Source: Bufo bufo (Eukaryota; Chordata; Amphibia; Anura; Bufonidae). From it: a stretch of DNA of 64,000 nucleotides. This document shows positions 1-12,199 of this stretch, piece after piece. The notes below the pieces were generated by a model, which saw nothing but the letters and a program-made list of their open reading frames with translations, was not told where the DNA came from and ran no database searches. Within the stretch, counting starts at the first letter, position 1, and every line of letters starts with the position of its first letter. Position numbers and translations under genes: made by a program. The stretch is from contig NC_053392.1 of assembly GCF_905171765.1 (NCBI RefSeq), positions 371,175,442 through 371,239,441 of the forward strand. Reading direction: 5' to 3'.

Positions 1-254
1 GACTACCTCTTGAAGCTCATCAAGAGAATGCCAAGAGTGTGCAAAGCAGTAATAAAAGCAAAAGGTGGCTACTTTGAAGAACCTAGAATATGACATATTT
101 TCAGTTGTTTCACACTTGTTCGTTATGTATATAATTCCACATGTGTTAATTCATAGTTTTGATGCCTTCAGTGTGAATCTACAATTTTCGTAGTCATGAA
201 AATAAATAAAACTCTTTGAATGAGAAGGTGTGTCCAAACTTTTGGTCTGTACTG
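1..254 (+). mobile_element. Tc1-like element, right end (cut by window start)
   Basis: The sequence encodes the last residues of a Tc1 transposase (through GYFEEPRI), then an AT-rich 3' tail and the terminal inverted repeat ending in ggtctgtactg. The copy at 13911-14854 carries the same sequence at both its ends, so family membership is seen directly. The left part lies outside the window. A TA microsatellite follows immediately, which fits insertion at a TA dinucleotide. Confidence 0.9.
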
Positions 255-280
255 TGTATATATATATATATATATATATA
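255..280. repeat. (TA)n microsatellite
   Basis: Uninterrupted TA repeat directly abutting the Tc1 terminus. Confidence 0.95.
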
Positions 281-363
281 GAAAAAAGAAAGGTCAGCAG
301 CACTCCAATGATGTGCCAGGTGCAAATCCCAAAATACTCCTGGACAGGGAGCAGTGTAAATAT

Positions 364-579
364 AGGAAGATGAAGAAAATGAGCAGCACTCCGGTCTTGT
401 GGTAGAAAATAGGTGATATTTTATTCACACCCAAACGCAATGCAGCATTTCAGCCCTCTCAATGGAGCCTTTGTCAAGCTCCATTGAGAGGGCTGAAATG
501 CTGCATTGCGTTTGGGTGTGAATAAAATATCACCTATTTTCTACCACAAGACCGGAGTGCTGCTCATTTTCTTCATCTT

Positions 580-582
<3 letters not shown>
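364..582. repeat. Perfect 105-bp-arm palindrome, possible Penelope-derived repeat
   Basis: Arms 364-468 and 478-582 are exact reverse complements by eye, separated by 9 nt. The minus-strand reading across the centre (cttgacaaaggctccattg, then a ctgaaatgc stretch) resembles the degenerate hammerhead-type core at the ends of Penelope-like elements, seen in better form at 19441 and 32211. That assignment is inference. TA repeats bound the structure. It could equally be another fold-back element. Confidence 0.7.

Positions 583-610
<28 letters not shown>
583..610. repeat. (TA)n microsatellite
   Basis: Short TA run at the outer edge of the palindrome's right arm. Confidence 0.95.
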
Positions 611-612
<2 letters not shown>

Positions 613-1499
613 CTTTATATTATATTGTTATATGTTATGAAGACAACATGTATCCAGTATATTATATATATTTCTCATTAGGAGAATATTCATCTCAAAA
701 AGAGTTTCTGTAAAGATGCGTGTTTTGTAACAATTAATCACATCTTTGGTATGATAGGAGGTACTGATATCTCTGTGAGAAAACAAGGCTATTCATATCA
801 TTACGGTCCATAAATCAACAGTGTGAGAAACATTCAGAGAGACGCCTAGAGGTCTGTCTCTAATTGCTACAAGTGTCAGAATTAATCCCTATAGCTTTGA
901 ATTAAAGCTTCTAAGGTCAAATGTATAGAATACATTTTATTCAGACTTACATAAGTTAACCCTTTATACTATGATGCAAATAGCTTACACAGCAGTGCCA
1001 CCTAGGTATGAGTAGGTGACATTACAACAGTAGCAAAAGTGCATTCTGGGTAAGGTTATGATGTCACATTTTTTATCAATGGTCACGCCAATCCGACAAT
1101 GATTGGAAAGTTCCAAACTAGGAAGGAGTGTCTAATTGATAAGTTTGTGGTCATAAACCACACAAAAGGAGGAGAAAGAAAAGAGAAATAAAGCTCTCTA
1201 GAGGGGTCTATCAAGATGAAAGCCATGGTGAGATGCGCTATGATGGACCACCAGGCTTTCCTAGGAGCAGAAGTGAGATTCCTATTTAGGACTTGGTAAG
1301 AGACACAGAAAATGATATTTCATTTTATTAAGACTAATTTGATAGTGTGGGTGAAATTATACCATTTAGATTGGCGAATAAATAAATTAACTAATTAATT
1401 GATCATCTCCATATTGAGATGTAGTCTTAGGATATTGTGAGGCTTCATTCTACCTGCAAAAGAATCAAGACTCATAATCTAGCAAAGCATTAAATAATT

Positions 1500-1533
<34 letters not shown>

Positions 1534-1829
1534 TTCGCCAAGCTAAGTGATGGATTCCCACAGGAAAGACTTGTTTCAAGTCATTCCCTTTTAAGATATG
1601 GTCTAGCAAAGATCCTAGATCCGTGTTTTTTGTCTTAATGGTCTTACCCAGGTCATATGTGTGAAAATAGTCCAGGATGGGGCGGAAGGATACAATTATC
1701 TCTTCTAAGTTATATCCTTGGATGGAAGTGCCCATGCCTGAAGTCATGTGATGTGTAGTTGGTTAGAAGGGGGCGGAATGTATTCAGCATTCCATATTGA
1801 TGTCTAGGATTAGACATGCCCGTCCTGAT
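611..1829. other. No recognisable gene; contains a (TA)n tract
   Basis: AT-rich sequence without a long open frame. A TA microsatellite lies at about 1502-1531. A short minus-strand frame at 1490-1747 resembles no protein I recognise and partly reads through the microsatellite, so I do not call it a gene. Confidence 0.5.
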
Positions 1830-2384
1830 ATCATGAGTAGAGTTGAGCGAACCCGAACTATAAAGTTTGGGTTAGTACCGAACTTTAGGTTTTTCGGCAC
1901 CCAGACCCGAACTCGAACATTTACGTAAAAGTTCGGGTTCGGTGTTCGGCAATTTTTATGGCGCTTTTTGAAAGGCTGCAAAGCAGCCAATCAACAAGCG
2001 TCATACTACTTGCCCCAAAAGGCCATCACAGCCATGCCTACTATTGGCATGGCTGTGATTGGCCAACTGCAGCATGTGACCCAGCCTCTATTTAAGCTGG
2101 AGTCACTTAGCGCCGCCCGTCACTCTGCTCGGATTAGTGTAGGGAGAGGCTGCAGCTGCTGTGAGGGAGAGATCAGGGAGCGATCTTATCAAGAACTGGT
2201 TTATGTACTCAGCGATCTACAGAAAGTGTTTTGTGGGTGCAGTGCACAATTTTTTTAAGCCTGCCCTGAGCCAACTACTGCTGAAAACGAACTTTTTTTT
2301 CTTCATTTCATCAATATCAATACCTGATCGGCAGCCATTTTATGCAATGATAGTGCACCAGCATAGGCTATCTGCAAGTCCAGA

Positions 2385-2680
2385 AATACAGCTTTGGCAT
2401 ACTGGGGTGAAAAAACCCTCTAATATACTGCACATCTGGGATTAGACAAGCATAAGTGACTGTGACATTTAGGACAGAAATACAGCTTTTTGGTTACTGG
2501 GGTGAAAAAAGCCTGTAATATACTGCACATCTGTGATTACACGTGCATAAGTCACTGTCACATTTAGGACAGAAATACAACTTTTTGGTTACTGGGGTGA
2601 AAAAAGCCTCTAATATACTACACATCTGTGATTACACGTGCATAAGTGATTGTTACATTAAGGCCACAAATACCGCTGTC
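2385..2680 (+). repeat. 95-bp tandem repeat, about 3 copies, in hAT copy 1 leader
   Basis: The marker actggggtgaaaaaa recurs near 2401, 2496 and 2591, a period of 95 bp. It lies upstream of the transposase frame. Subterminal tandem repeats also occur in the hAT copies at 12200-12900 and 55200-55480. Confidence 0.85.
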
Positions 2681-2791
2681 CTATAGAGTTAAAAAAAAAA
2701 AATTTTGTGCAATACCCTACATCAGGGATTTTATTGGCGGTTAATTTTTTTTAACAGACTTAACCACTTTTTACTTTGCTTTGTAAACGCT

Positions 2792-5700
2792 ATGAGGCAA
2801 ACATCTAATAAGGGATGCGGTCGTGGTGGTGGTGTTGGTGGAGTCTCTGGTGCAGGGAGAGGACGTGGCATTCGGCCACAGCTACACGTCCTACTGAACC
2901 TACTACCTCAGATCCCAGTAGCCGCCAGAATCTACAGCGATATTTGGTCGGGCCGTTCTAAGGATGGTAAGGCCTGAGCAAGTACAGGCGCTAGTCAATT
3001 GGGTGGCCGACAGTGGATCCAGCACGTTCACATTATCTCCCACCCAGTCTTCTGCAGAAAGCACACAGTTGGCGCCTGAAACCCATGCCCATCAGTCTGT
3101 CACATCACCCCCGTGCATATCGGGGAACCTGTCTGAGCCTCAAGTCATGCAGCAGTCTCTTATGCTGTTTGAAGACTCTGCTGGCAGGGTTTCCCAAGGG
3201 CATCCACCTAGCCCTTCCCCAGGGGTGGAAGACATAGAATGCACTGATGCACAACCACTTATGTTTCCTGATGAGGACATGGGAATACAACCTCAGCACG
3301 TCTCTGATGATGATGAAACACAGGTGCCAACTGCTGCGTCTTTCTGCAGTGTGCAGACCAAAAAGGAGGTCAGGGAGGAAGACTGGGTGGAAAACGATGC
3401 AGGGGACGATGAGGTCCTAGACCCCACATGGAATGAAGGTCGTGCCACTGACTTTCAGAGTTCGGAGGAAAAGGCAGTGGTGAGACCAAGCCAAGAGCGT
3501 AGCAAAAGCGGGAGCAGGGTGCAAAAGCAGAGCAGCCGTCGCCAAAACAGTTTGTCTGCTACTGGCCACCGTCACCAGGGACCGACCACACCAAAGGCAG
3601 CTTCAAGGAGTTCCCTGGCATGGCACTTCTTCACACAATGTGCTGACGACAAGGCCTGAGTGGTTTGCACGCTGTGCCATCACAGCCTGAAGCGAGGCAT
3701 TAACGTTCTGAACATTAGCACAACCTGCATGACCAGGCATCTACATGCGAGACACGGGCTGCAGTGGAGTAAGCACCTTCAAAACCAAGAAAGGGCTCAG
3801 GCCCCTCCTGCTCCCTCTCCTGCTGCTGCCTCGGCCTCTTCCTCCGCCTCTGGAGGAACGTTGGCACCTGCCGCCCAGCAAACAGAGGATGTGCCACCAA
3901 CAACACCACCTCCGTCACCAAGCATCTCCACCATGTCACACGGAAGCGTTCAGCTCTCCATCTCACAAACCTTTGAGAAAGCGTAAATTCCCACCTAGCC
4001 ACCCTCGATCCCTGGCCCTGATTGCCAGCATTGCTAAACTGCTGGCCTTTGAAATGCTGTCATTCAGGCTGGTGGAGACGGACAGCTTCAAGCAGCTCAT
4101 GTCGCTTGGTGTCCCACAGTACGTCGTTCCCAGCCGCCACTATTTCTCCAGGAGAGCCGTGCCCTCCCTGCACAACCAAGTATCGGATAAAATCAAGTGT
4201 GCACTGCGCAACGCCATCTGTGGCAAGGTCCACCTAACCACAGATACGTGGACCAGTAAGCACGGCCAGGGACGCTATATCTCCCTAACTGCGCACTGGG
4301 TAAATGTAGTGGCGGCTGGGCCCCAGGCGGAGAGCTGTTTGGCGCACGTCCTTCCGCCGCCAAGGATCGCAGGGCATTATTCTTTGCCTCCTGTTGCCTC
4401 CTCTTCCTACACGGCTTCCTCCTCCTCTTCTTCCACCTCCTCATCCGGTCAGCGACATACCTTCACCATCAACTTCAGCACAGCCAGGGGTAAACGTCAG
4501 CAGGCCGTTCGGAAACTGATGTGTTTGGGGGACAGGCCCCACACTGCGCAGGAGTTGTGGTGGGGTATAGAACAACAGACCGACGAGTGGTTGCTGCCAG
4601 TGGGCCTCAAGCCTAGCCTGGTGGTGTGCGATAATGGGACTAGCCGGTTTGACGCACATCCCTTGCCTGGCGCATGTGCTGAATTTGGTGGTGCAGAAAT
4701 TCATTCACAACTACCCCGACATGTCTGAGCTGCTGCATAAAGTGCGGGCCGTCTGTGCGCGCTTTCGGCGTTCTCACCCTGCTGCTGCTCGCCTGTCAGC
4801 GCTGCAGCGTAACTTCGGCCTTCCCGCCCACCGCCTCATATGCGATGTGCCCACCAGGTGGAACTCCACCTTGCACATGCTGGAGAGACTGTGCGAGCAG
4901 CAGCAGGCCATAGTGGAGTTTCAGCTGCAGCACGCACGGGTGAGTCACACTGCAGAATAGCACCACTTCACCACCAATGACTGGGCCTCCATGCGAGACC
5001 TGTGTGCCCTGTTGCGCTGTTTCAAGTACTCCACCAACATGGGGCGATGACGTCGTTATCAGCGTTACAATACCACTTCTATGTCTCCTTGAGAAAACAC
5101 TTAGGGCGATCATGGAAGAGGATGTGGCCCAGGACGAGGAGGAGGAAGAGGGGTCATCTTTAACACTTTCAGGCCAGTCTTTTAGAAGTGTCTCAGAAAG
5201 AGGATTTTTGCAACAGCAGAGGCCAGGTACAAATTTGGCCAGCCAGGGCCCACTACTGGAGGATGAGGAGGAGGAGGATGGGGATGAAGCATGTTCACAG
5301 CGGGGTGGCATCCAACGCAGCTCGGGCCCATAACTGGTGCGTGGCTGGGGGGATACGGAGGACGCAGATGATACGCCTCCCACAGAGGACAGCTTGCCCT
5401 TACCTCTGGGCAGCCTGGCACACATGAGTGACTACATGCTGCAGTGCCTGCGCAATGACTGCAGAGTTGCCCACATTTTAACGTGTGCTGACTACTGGGT
5501 GGCCACCCTGCTGGATCCCCGTTACAAAGACAATGTGCCGTCCTTAATTCCTTCACTGGAGCGTGTTCGGAAGATGCGCGACTACAGGCGCACACTGGTA
5601 GATGCGCTCCTGAGAGCATTCCCGACTGACGCCGGGGGACAAGTGGAAGCACAAGGCGAAGGCAGGGGAGGAGGAAGAGGTCGCCAACGCAGCTGTGTCA

Positions 5701-6116
5701 GCGCCAGCACCTCAGAAGGCAGGATTAGCATGGCCGACATGTGGAAAAGCTTTGTCACCTCGCCGCAACAAATGGCCCCAACTGCTGATATGGAGCGTGT
5801 TAACAGGAGGCAGCATTTGAACAACATGGTGGAACAGTACCTGTGCACACGACTACACGTACTGACTGATGGTTCTGCCCCATTCAACTTCTGGGTCTCC
5901 AAATTGTCCACATGGCCAGAGCTTGCCCTGTATGCCTTGGAGGTGCTGGCCTGCCCTGCAGCCAGTGTATTATCTGAACGTGTGTTTAGCACGGCAGGAG
6001 GCGTCATTACAGACAGACGCAGCCGCTTGTCCACAGCCAACGTGGACAAGCTCACGTTCATTAAAATGAACCAGGCTTGGATCCCACACGACTTGTCTGT
6101 ACCTTGTGCAGAATAG
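2792..6116 (+). pseudogene. hAT transposase with BED zinc finger, broken
   Basis: A hAT transposase cuts and joins the element's ends. The frame starts at the ATG at 2792 with an RG-rich leader, then an acidic low-complexity region. A BED-type finger follows (W..FF, then CTLC and H...H near 3615-3760), interrupted by a TGA at 3657-3659 that could come from CGA by CpG decay. The RNase H fold follows: a TTDTW motif holding the first catalytic Asp (near 4240), CLAHVLNLVV (near 4660) and TRWNSTLHML (near 4850). The C-terminal dimerisation domain (LSERVFSTAG near 5970) ends at 6116. Frame changes lie near 2900, 3985, 4640-4720 and 5050; further stops are at 4958-4960 and 5331-5333. It cannot make an intact protein. 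Confidence 0.92.
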
Positions 6117-6582
6117 ACATTTATACCACCATCAAACATACATTCTTGTACTCAAGTCAAGTGCAATAATTCTTTTTTTCTTTTTCTTTTTTATTTGTCC
6201 CAATATTTTGGGGGCTACCTACCCAATAAAAAATTAAAAAAACATTATTGGCTACCTGTTCCTCCTCCATTGCTGCCTCCACCTACAACACCACATTCAC
6301 AGCCTCCTCAACCTCCGACTCCATATCCACCTCCTTCTCTGAGTTGCAGGTTAATAATTTGTAATTTTTAGTTATTTTATTTCATTTTAAGTTATTTCCC
6401 TATCCACATTTGTTTGCAGAGCAGTTGCCATGCTCTTAAGCACATTTTACTGCCTTTTACATCCCTCTAGTCTTTTCAAGGACTATTTTACAGCCATTTT
6501 AATTTAAAAAAAAAGCAATTTTAGGGCCCTAAATTGAAAAAATTCTTATTTTCAATTGTCGGATGACATTTTACCATTTTTG

Positions 6583-7446
6583 GCGTATACAAACCCCTGC
6601 TGTGCCTAGGTGACAGGGGCCTAAATCTCTCAAAATCCTCTGTTGTATTGCTGGGTGACATGAACCCCCTTTTGCCGTGAATGAACCCCTGCTGTGCCTG
6701 GGTGACAGGGGCCTAAATTTCTCAAAATCCTCTGTTCTATTGCTGGGTGACATGTACCCCCTTTTGCCGTGAATGAACCCCTGCTGTGCCTGGGTGACAG
6801 GGGCCTAAATCTCTCAAAATCCTCTGTTCTATTGCTGGGTGACATGTACCCCCTTTTGCCGTGAATGAACCTCTGCTGTGCCTGGGTGACAGGGGCCTAA
6901 ATCTCTCAAAATCCTCTGTTCTATTGCTGGGTGACATGAACCCCCTTTTGCCATGAATGAACCCCTGCTCTGCATTGCTGACAGGGGCCTAAATCTCTCA
7001 AAATCCTCTGTTCTATTGCTGGGTGACATGTACCCCCTTTTTGCCGTGAATGAACCCCTGCTCTGCATTGCTGACAGGGCCCTAAATCTCTCAAAATCCT
7101 CTGTTCTATTGCTGTGTGACATGAACCCCCTTTTGCCGTGAATGAACCCCTGCTGTGCCTGGGTGACAGGGGCCTAAATCTCTCAAAATCCTCTGTTGTA
7201 TTGCTGGGTGACATGAACCCCCTTTTGCCGTGAAGGAACCCCTGCTGTGCCTGGGTGACAGGGGCCTAAATCTTTCAAAATCCTCTGTTGTATTGCTGGG
7301 TGACATGAACCCCCTTTTGCCGTGAAGGAACCCCTGCTGTACCTGGGTGACAGGGGCCTAAATCTCTCCAAATCCTCTGTTGTATTGCTGGGTGACATGT
7401 ACCCCCTTTTGCCGTGAATGAACCCCTGCTCTGCATTGCTGACAGG
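6583..7446 (+). repeat. About 92-bp minisatellite, 9-10 copies, inside hAT copy 1
   Basis: The unit contains acccctgctgtgcctgggtg, a 'cctaaatctctcaaaatcc' segment and 'ccccttttgccgtgaa'. The last marker recurs every 92-93 bp. Some units carry a 'ctctgcattgctgacag' variant. Minus-strand frames over it repeat one peptide and are artefacts. It sits between the transposase 3' end and a degraded duplicate of that 3' end. Confidence 0.93.
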
Positions 7447-7479
7447 GAACTAAATTTAGTGAAAACATCTGTTACTGAT

Positions 7480-8110
7480 CGGAAGATGCGCGACTACAAG
7501 CGCACGCTGATGATAGCATTCCCACCTGACAGCGGGGGCACAGTGGAAGCACAAGGCGAAGGCAGAGGAGGAGGAAGAGGTCGCCAACGCAGCTGGGGCA
7601 CCACCAGCACCTGAGAAGGCAGGGTTAGCATGGCCCAAATGTGGGAAAGCTTTGTCAGCCTTGGAGGTGCTGACCTGCCCTGCAGCCAGTGTATAGTGTG
7701 AATGTGTGTTTAGCACGGCATAGAGCATTATCACAGGCCGCAGCCAATGTGGACAAGCTTACGTTTATTAAAATATACCAGTGCACTGATTCTTAGTTTT
7801 ATTTTGTTATATGTCCCAATATTTTGGGGGATACCCCAATTTAAAAACATAACATAAATCAGTGTTGGCTACCTATTCCTCCTTCAACGCCGCTTCCACC
7901 TACACCGCCACGTCAACCTACACCGCCACATCCACCCATCCACCACCTCCTACTCCTAGATCCAGATTGTTATTTTAAATTTTTCTGTATTTTATGTTAT
8001 TTTAAGTAATTTCCCTATCCACATTTGTTTGCAGAACAGTTGCCATGCTCTTAAGCACATTTTGATGCCTTTTGCAGCCTTTCCAGGACTATTTTAGAGC
8101 CATTTTAGTG
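7480..8110 (+). repeat. Degraded duplicate of the hAT copy 1 transposase 3' region
   Basis: 7480-7660 matches 5567-5757 (same start, tcggaagatgcgcgactaca). The stretch near 7660-7775 then matches about 5935-6070, and the 3' UTR at 7785-8110 matches 6165-6480. About 180 bp of dimerisation-domain coding sequence is missing and the frame is broken. Confidence 0.85.
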
Positions 8111-8252
8111 CCCAAAAGTTCGTGTCCCCATTGACTTCAATGGGGTTCGGGTTCGGGGTCAAGTTCGGGTCCCGAACCCGAACTTTTTTTTCAAGTTCGG
8201 CCGAACCTGCCGAACCCGAACATCCAGGTGTCCGCTCATCTCTAATCATGAG

Positions 8253-8714
8253 GTTTCCTCTGAACAGAATTAATATATATATAACTTATGTTCCTATTTT
8301 GATATCCTAACCTAATAATAACTTTGTTATAATGTGACAAGTTATTTCCACTCACATGTATTGTTAAGCTTGTAATGCTTTATATTAACGCTATATATAT
8401 TCATTTGCATGTATCATTGTGTTTATTTACTTATATATGTTTATAATCTTGTAACCAATAAACCTGTGTATTATTGTATAATGCAGAACTACATGTTTAT
8501 CATTAACATCATCTCACGTCAAAAATAACTTTTTTTATCTGAGTAAATAGTCAGACTCACATGGGAATCGATTAGTTTGTCTACAATTCACCAGGTCATG
8601 ATTTTAAGAATTTATGACAAATTTAATAAATTATATTTTTTTATGGTAAATTATTTTTATGACCATAATTAATAATTCTTAATTGAATTATTACTTCCCG
8701 ACATGAGAGAATCT
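8253..8714. other. AT-rich stretch, nothing recognised
   Basis: Between the hAT target duplication and a Tc/mariner-type end. No open frame or repeat family I can name. Confidence 0.5.
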
Positions 8715-9020
8715 GCCTCTCTAACATGCTCTTTTTATACCCAGTCATGTGACTTAGTTGAAAATTGCTCCTTCAGCTGTTTTTATTAGTGCTACTAATT
8801 TTTCCAGCCTTTTATTGCCTCTGACCCACTTTTTTTTGAGATGTGTTGCTGCCAATAAGTTATACATGAGTTGTTTTTTTTCATGAAATGGTAAAATGTC
8901 AACTCTTCAATGTTCTACTGTGAATAAAATATCGGTCTATGAGATTTGCAAATCATTGCATTCTACTTCTAATTACATTTATTCACATTTTACACAGTGT
9001 CCCAACTTCTAATTGTGTAT
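8715..9020 (+). mobile_element. Decayed Tc1/mariner-superfamily element, terminal region
   Basis: The segment contains a tail ('atgaaatggtaaaatgtc', 'gagatttgcaaatcattgca', then 'cacagtgtcccaactt') that I recognise as the 3' end of a vertebrate Tc/mariner element whose termini read as a cccaacttttttggaattg-type repeat. No transposase remains and the other end is absent. Superfamily placement is from memory of the family. Confidence 0.55.
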
Positions 9021-9399
9021 ATCCTTTCAATGTGGTGGCATTCTTAGGTAGCCCCTCTTTTTAGGATGTGAAGCCCATTCTCCAGATGGGATGGAAGGGG
9101 TGTGAGACACATAGTAGATGTATTGACAATAGATTATTCTCATCCACGTACATTGATTAGATTTCTGGAAACATTTTGATTGTCTACATAATCAACGTAG
9201 TCTACGTAACAAGCTCCTTATCCAAGGACCTTACCGAGGACCTAGTCATAAACATACACTAATGTGAAACTATCTCATGAGTATAATACCTTCTTATGCA
9301 TGCGCTAGGTTTGCAGAACCAGATGCAGACCTCTGTTACAGTTTTTTTCTTTCTTGTATATAGCAATGCTGGAAAAGGGTGGAATGATTTCCCAGCTAG
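9021..9399. other. Nothing recognised
   Basis: No open frame, repeat or element terminus that I can support. Confidence 0.5.
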
Positions 9400-9403
9400 T
9401 TAA

Positions 9404-9527
9404 AGGGAACCTGTCACCGGGATTTTGTGTATAGAGCTGAGGACATGGGTTGCTAGATGGCCGCTAGCACATCCGCAATACCGAGTCCCCATAGCTCTGT
9501 AATATATGGGGACTCGGTATTGCGGAT
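9404..9527 (+). mobile_element. Truncated TTAA-type MITE
   Basis: Starts right after TTAA (9400-9403) with agggaacctgtcaccggg, a terminal class shared with other TTAA elements here. It contains a hairpin whose arms (acatccgcaataccgagtcc and its complement) lie near 9469-9527. The right terminus is missing. Confidence 0.65.
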
Positions 9528-9914
9528 GTCGACAAAACTGACCAAATAACTCAAGCATGAACTAAGCTTTACAGGTCGATGTTAGCGCCAAGAAGAAGCG
9601 CACTCCTTTTACACCATCGTCAGCTGATTCCACATAGATGTCAACAGAACCTGTTCTTATACAAGTAGAGCCCCCTGACATAGTGGGGAAAGTAAGTTTG
9701 TGTTGACGTCACTGATTATTTTGCCCTTCCTCTGATCCGTCAGAACAATAACCCACAAAAAACGGATCCTGTTCGTTGAGCATCCGCCTTCACTTGGTTA
9801 GCATTTGGTCAGTAATCCATCAGTATTGCTAATGCCAAAAAAAAAAACAGGAGTAGATCCAAAACAGAGATGACACGTGAATAGAATATTTGCATGTCTT
9901 CTGTGTTTTGTACC

Positions 9915-10187
9915 CAGGGGCGTAACTACCACAGCGGCAGACCATGCGATTGCTATGGGGCACAGGCCAAGAGGGGGCCCAGTCTTAGTTGAGATTATCT
10001 CCTCTTCTACTGGAGGTAAAAACTTGGTCAGAACTCTACCCTCTAAAGGAACAACTCTTAGCAAATGAGGCAGTGGAAAAATGGCCCAAGGGTCATTGAA
10101 AAGGGTTTAGGCAGAAACCCTTGTCCTGTGTGGGGGACTTGGTTTGATCCTTGCTACGGAGCCCTTACTTCTCTATGTACGGCACTG
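9915..10187. mobile_element. 273-bp non-autonomous hAT element
   Basis: Begins caggggcgtaactacc and its inverted right end begins cagtgccgta. It is flanked by an exact 8-bp duplication, tttgtacc (9907-9914 and 10188-10195). It interrupts sequence that is continuous in hAT copy 3 near 59700, which confirms the insertion. Confidence 0.85.
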
Positions 10188-10587
10188 TTTGTACCCACTC
10201 CTGCTTTTGGCTACCAAATCATAAGGAAATTCTGATGAAACCATACAGGCGTTACAGCTGCTACACAGACAGGATCCGTTGTGCGTCTCATTTTTCCTTC
10301 CTTCTGACAGATCAGAAGGAGGGTCAAATAAATGATTGTCAACCAGGCTTAAAGGCAAAATAGTGGCCCAGTCATGAAGTGGGGAGGGTGGGAACAGCAT
10401 GAGAAGTCACAGAGTGGCCCTATAACATAGTGGTGAGGTGGAAGCAGCATGAGGAGGCAACAGAGTATCCCAATGACAGAGTCTGGAGGTGGTATTACTG
10501 GAAATTATTACTCTATTACTCTAGCATCAGGAGGCCACAGAGTGGCACAATGACAGTGTGGAGGTGGCAGCAGCATCAGAAGATCAC

Positions 10588-11088
10588 TGTCACGGCGGGC
10601 GTGCACTCAGAATAACAGAAAACCTACCAACCAGGCTCTGGGCGAGAGACAGGGGAAGGGTCACCTCCTAGCTAATCCCTGACCTCTTTCCCTGCAATGC
10701 TCAGCCCACCTGCAGACCTTTAAGGTAGGTATGAGGTATCCCCGTGCCTGGGCTGACAAAACCCTAACTTCCCTGAGATGGTGAAGAGGGGAAATAGGAG
10801 CAGCCTGCTCGCACAGAACCAGGATGGAAAAGATGACACAAAATAACTAAACCAGAAATCACACTTATCTCTCTGAGCTGGAACAGACAGAGAACCTTCC
10901 TTCCTAGCTTCCAAGGCCACAATGATTTGTATAATCCGCTCAGAGCACTGGGCTGGTGAGCCCTTTAAACTAATGACCCCACCCAGTGCACCTGATGAGA
11001 GGCGGATCCAGCACGGCTCCAAAACAAACACTAAACTCGTGCTGCAATCCTGGCCGACCTCCGCACATCGTCAGAGTGGGGCATGACA
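10588..11088 (-). mobile_element. Solo LTR of an LTR retrotransposon
   Basis: A 501-bp block with TGTCA...TGACA termini, flanked by the 5-bp duplication atcac (10583-10587 and 11089-11093). It splits the minisatellite of hAT copy 2. Orientation is my reading, because the minus strand (starting tgtcatgccccactctgacg) looks like a gypsy-type LTR family. No internal region remains, as expected after LTR-LTR recombination. Confidence 0.8.
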
Positions 11089-11100
11089 ATCACATAGTGG

Positions 11101-11837
11101 CTAGGTGACAAAGTGTGGAGGTGGCAGCAACATGAGGAGACCGTGAGATGTAGGCTCCACGTCTTCAGTTCCCTGACCAGCCAGATTTACCATAATCTGT
11201 TCCAGGACATGAAGCAGTGGAATGACGTTCTTCATCCCGTAGTCCTGGCACCTGACAAATAACGTGGCCTCCTCAAAGGGCCTGAGCAAACGGCAGGTGT
11301 AACGCATGGGCTGCCACTGGCTGACATCGAAGTTACACAGGGGATTACTGCTGTCCACTTGGATCATCAAGAAATCGCTAATGGCTTTTTTCTGTTCGTA
11401 TAGTGGGTCCAACATATGGAGAGGTGTAATTCCAATGGGTGGAAATGTTGCATATCAGCCTATGTTGGGGGATGCCGTTCTGCCGCTGCAGCTCAAGGAG
11501 GGTGTGCTTTGCGGTGTACGAGTGGCTGAAGTTTCCTGGCCATTTTTAGGATGTCTTGCAGATGGGTGGAAGACTTCAAGAACCGCTTGACATCCAGATT
11601 GAACACGTGTGCCATGCAGGGCGCATGGCTCAGCCCTCCTTGACGCAGCACCAACACTATGTTCTTCCCGTTGTCGGTCACCATGGTTCCGATTTTTAGT
11701 TGTCGCGGAGAAAGCCAGGATTCAATTTCTTGATAAAGGACACGGAGCAGTTCCTCTTCTGTGTGACTCAGTTCGCCCAGGCAAGCCAGGTGCAGAATAG
11801 CGGGAGAGTGATGAGAGGGGTCGCACATGGCTTTCAT
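11101..11837 (-). pseudogene. hAT copy 2 transposase, central fragment
   Basis: Read on the minus strand from 11837, the fragment contains LSPRQLKIGTMVTDNGKN (second catalytic region) and APCMAHVFNLDVKRFLKSS, then shifts frame near 11450. It continues through PLCNFDVSQWQPMRYTCRLL and LLHVLEQIMVNLAGQGTED to about 11120. It is nearly the same protein as 57230-57860 in copy 3. The BED finger, first catalytic Asp and dimerisation domain are absent. Confidence 0.85.
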
Positions 11838-12199
11838 ACACTACATGCCTCCAACATAATTCTTATATCTCTACATTAAAATAATGTATTTGCTGTAAAT
11901 CGCGAGAGGGGCATAGTTGGAGACATTGACTTCGCAAGAGATATAGAGCAGCGAAGGTTAGCCACCTCTATTTTCTTCCCGCTGTTTACTCCTCCTGAAT
12001 TAAAATTGGGGCAACCAGTTTCAGCTTCCTCTGGTGTGTATGCCTACAGAGTCTTCATGTTATGGCTTTGCAAAGGGAGCAAGAATGTTACGCACAATTC
12101 TGATGGAACTCCTGATCTTAAGAAACTGGACTTGGACTCCAAAGAATATATAACTGCACCGCTGAACGGCAATTAGGCCCTAATCTTTTTCCCTTTTTA

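Larger units (their letters stand above)
1838..8244 (+). mobile_element. Complete but decayed hAT transposon (copy 1)
   Basis: Both ends are visible. The left terminus begins tagagttgagcgaac and the right terminus, read inverted, begins tagagatgagcgg, so short imperfect TIRs are present. An exact 8-bp target duplication, atcatgag, flanks it (1830-1837 and 8245-8252); 8 bp is the hAT hallmark. Inside, in order: a 95-bp tandem repeat, a broken BED-finger transposase, a roughly 92-bp minisatellite, and a partial second copy of the transposase 3' end. At 6.4 kb it is long for a hAT, mostly because of the repeats. Confidence 0.93.

Noticed and set aside
1490..1747. 85-codon minus-strand frame as a host gene
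   Set aside because: It ends in poly-(Ile-Tyr) from the TA microsatellite and resembles no known protein.
6571..7398. Overlapping minus-strand frames repeating MSPSNRTEDFERFRPL-type peptides
   Set aside because: They are translations of the 92-bp minisatellite; unit length variation breaks every frame.
6583..7446. CRISPR-like regular array
   Set aside because: Units are contiguous with no unique spacers, and the setting is a vertebrate hAT element.
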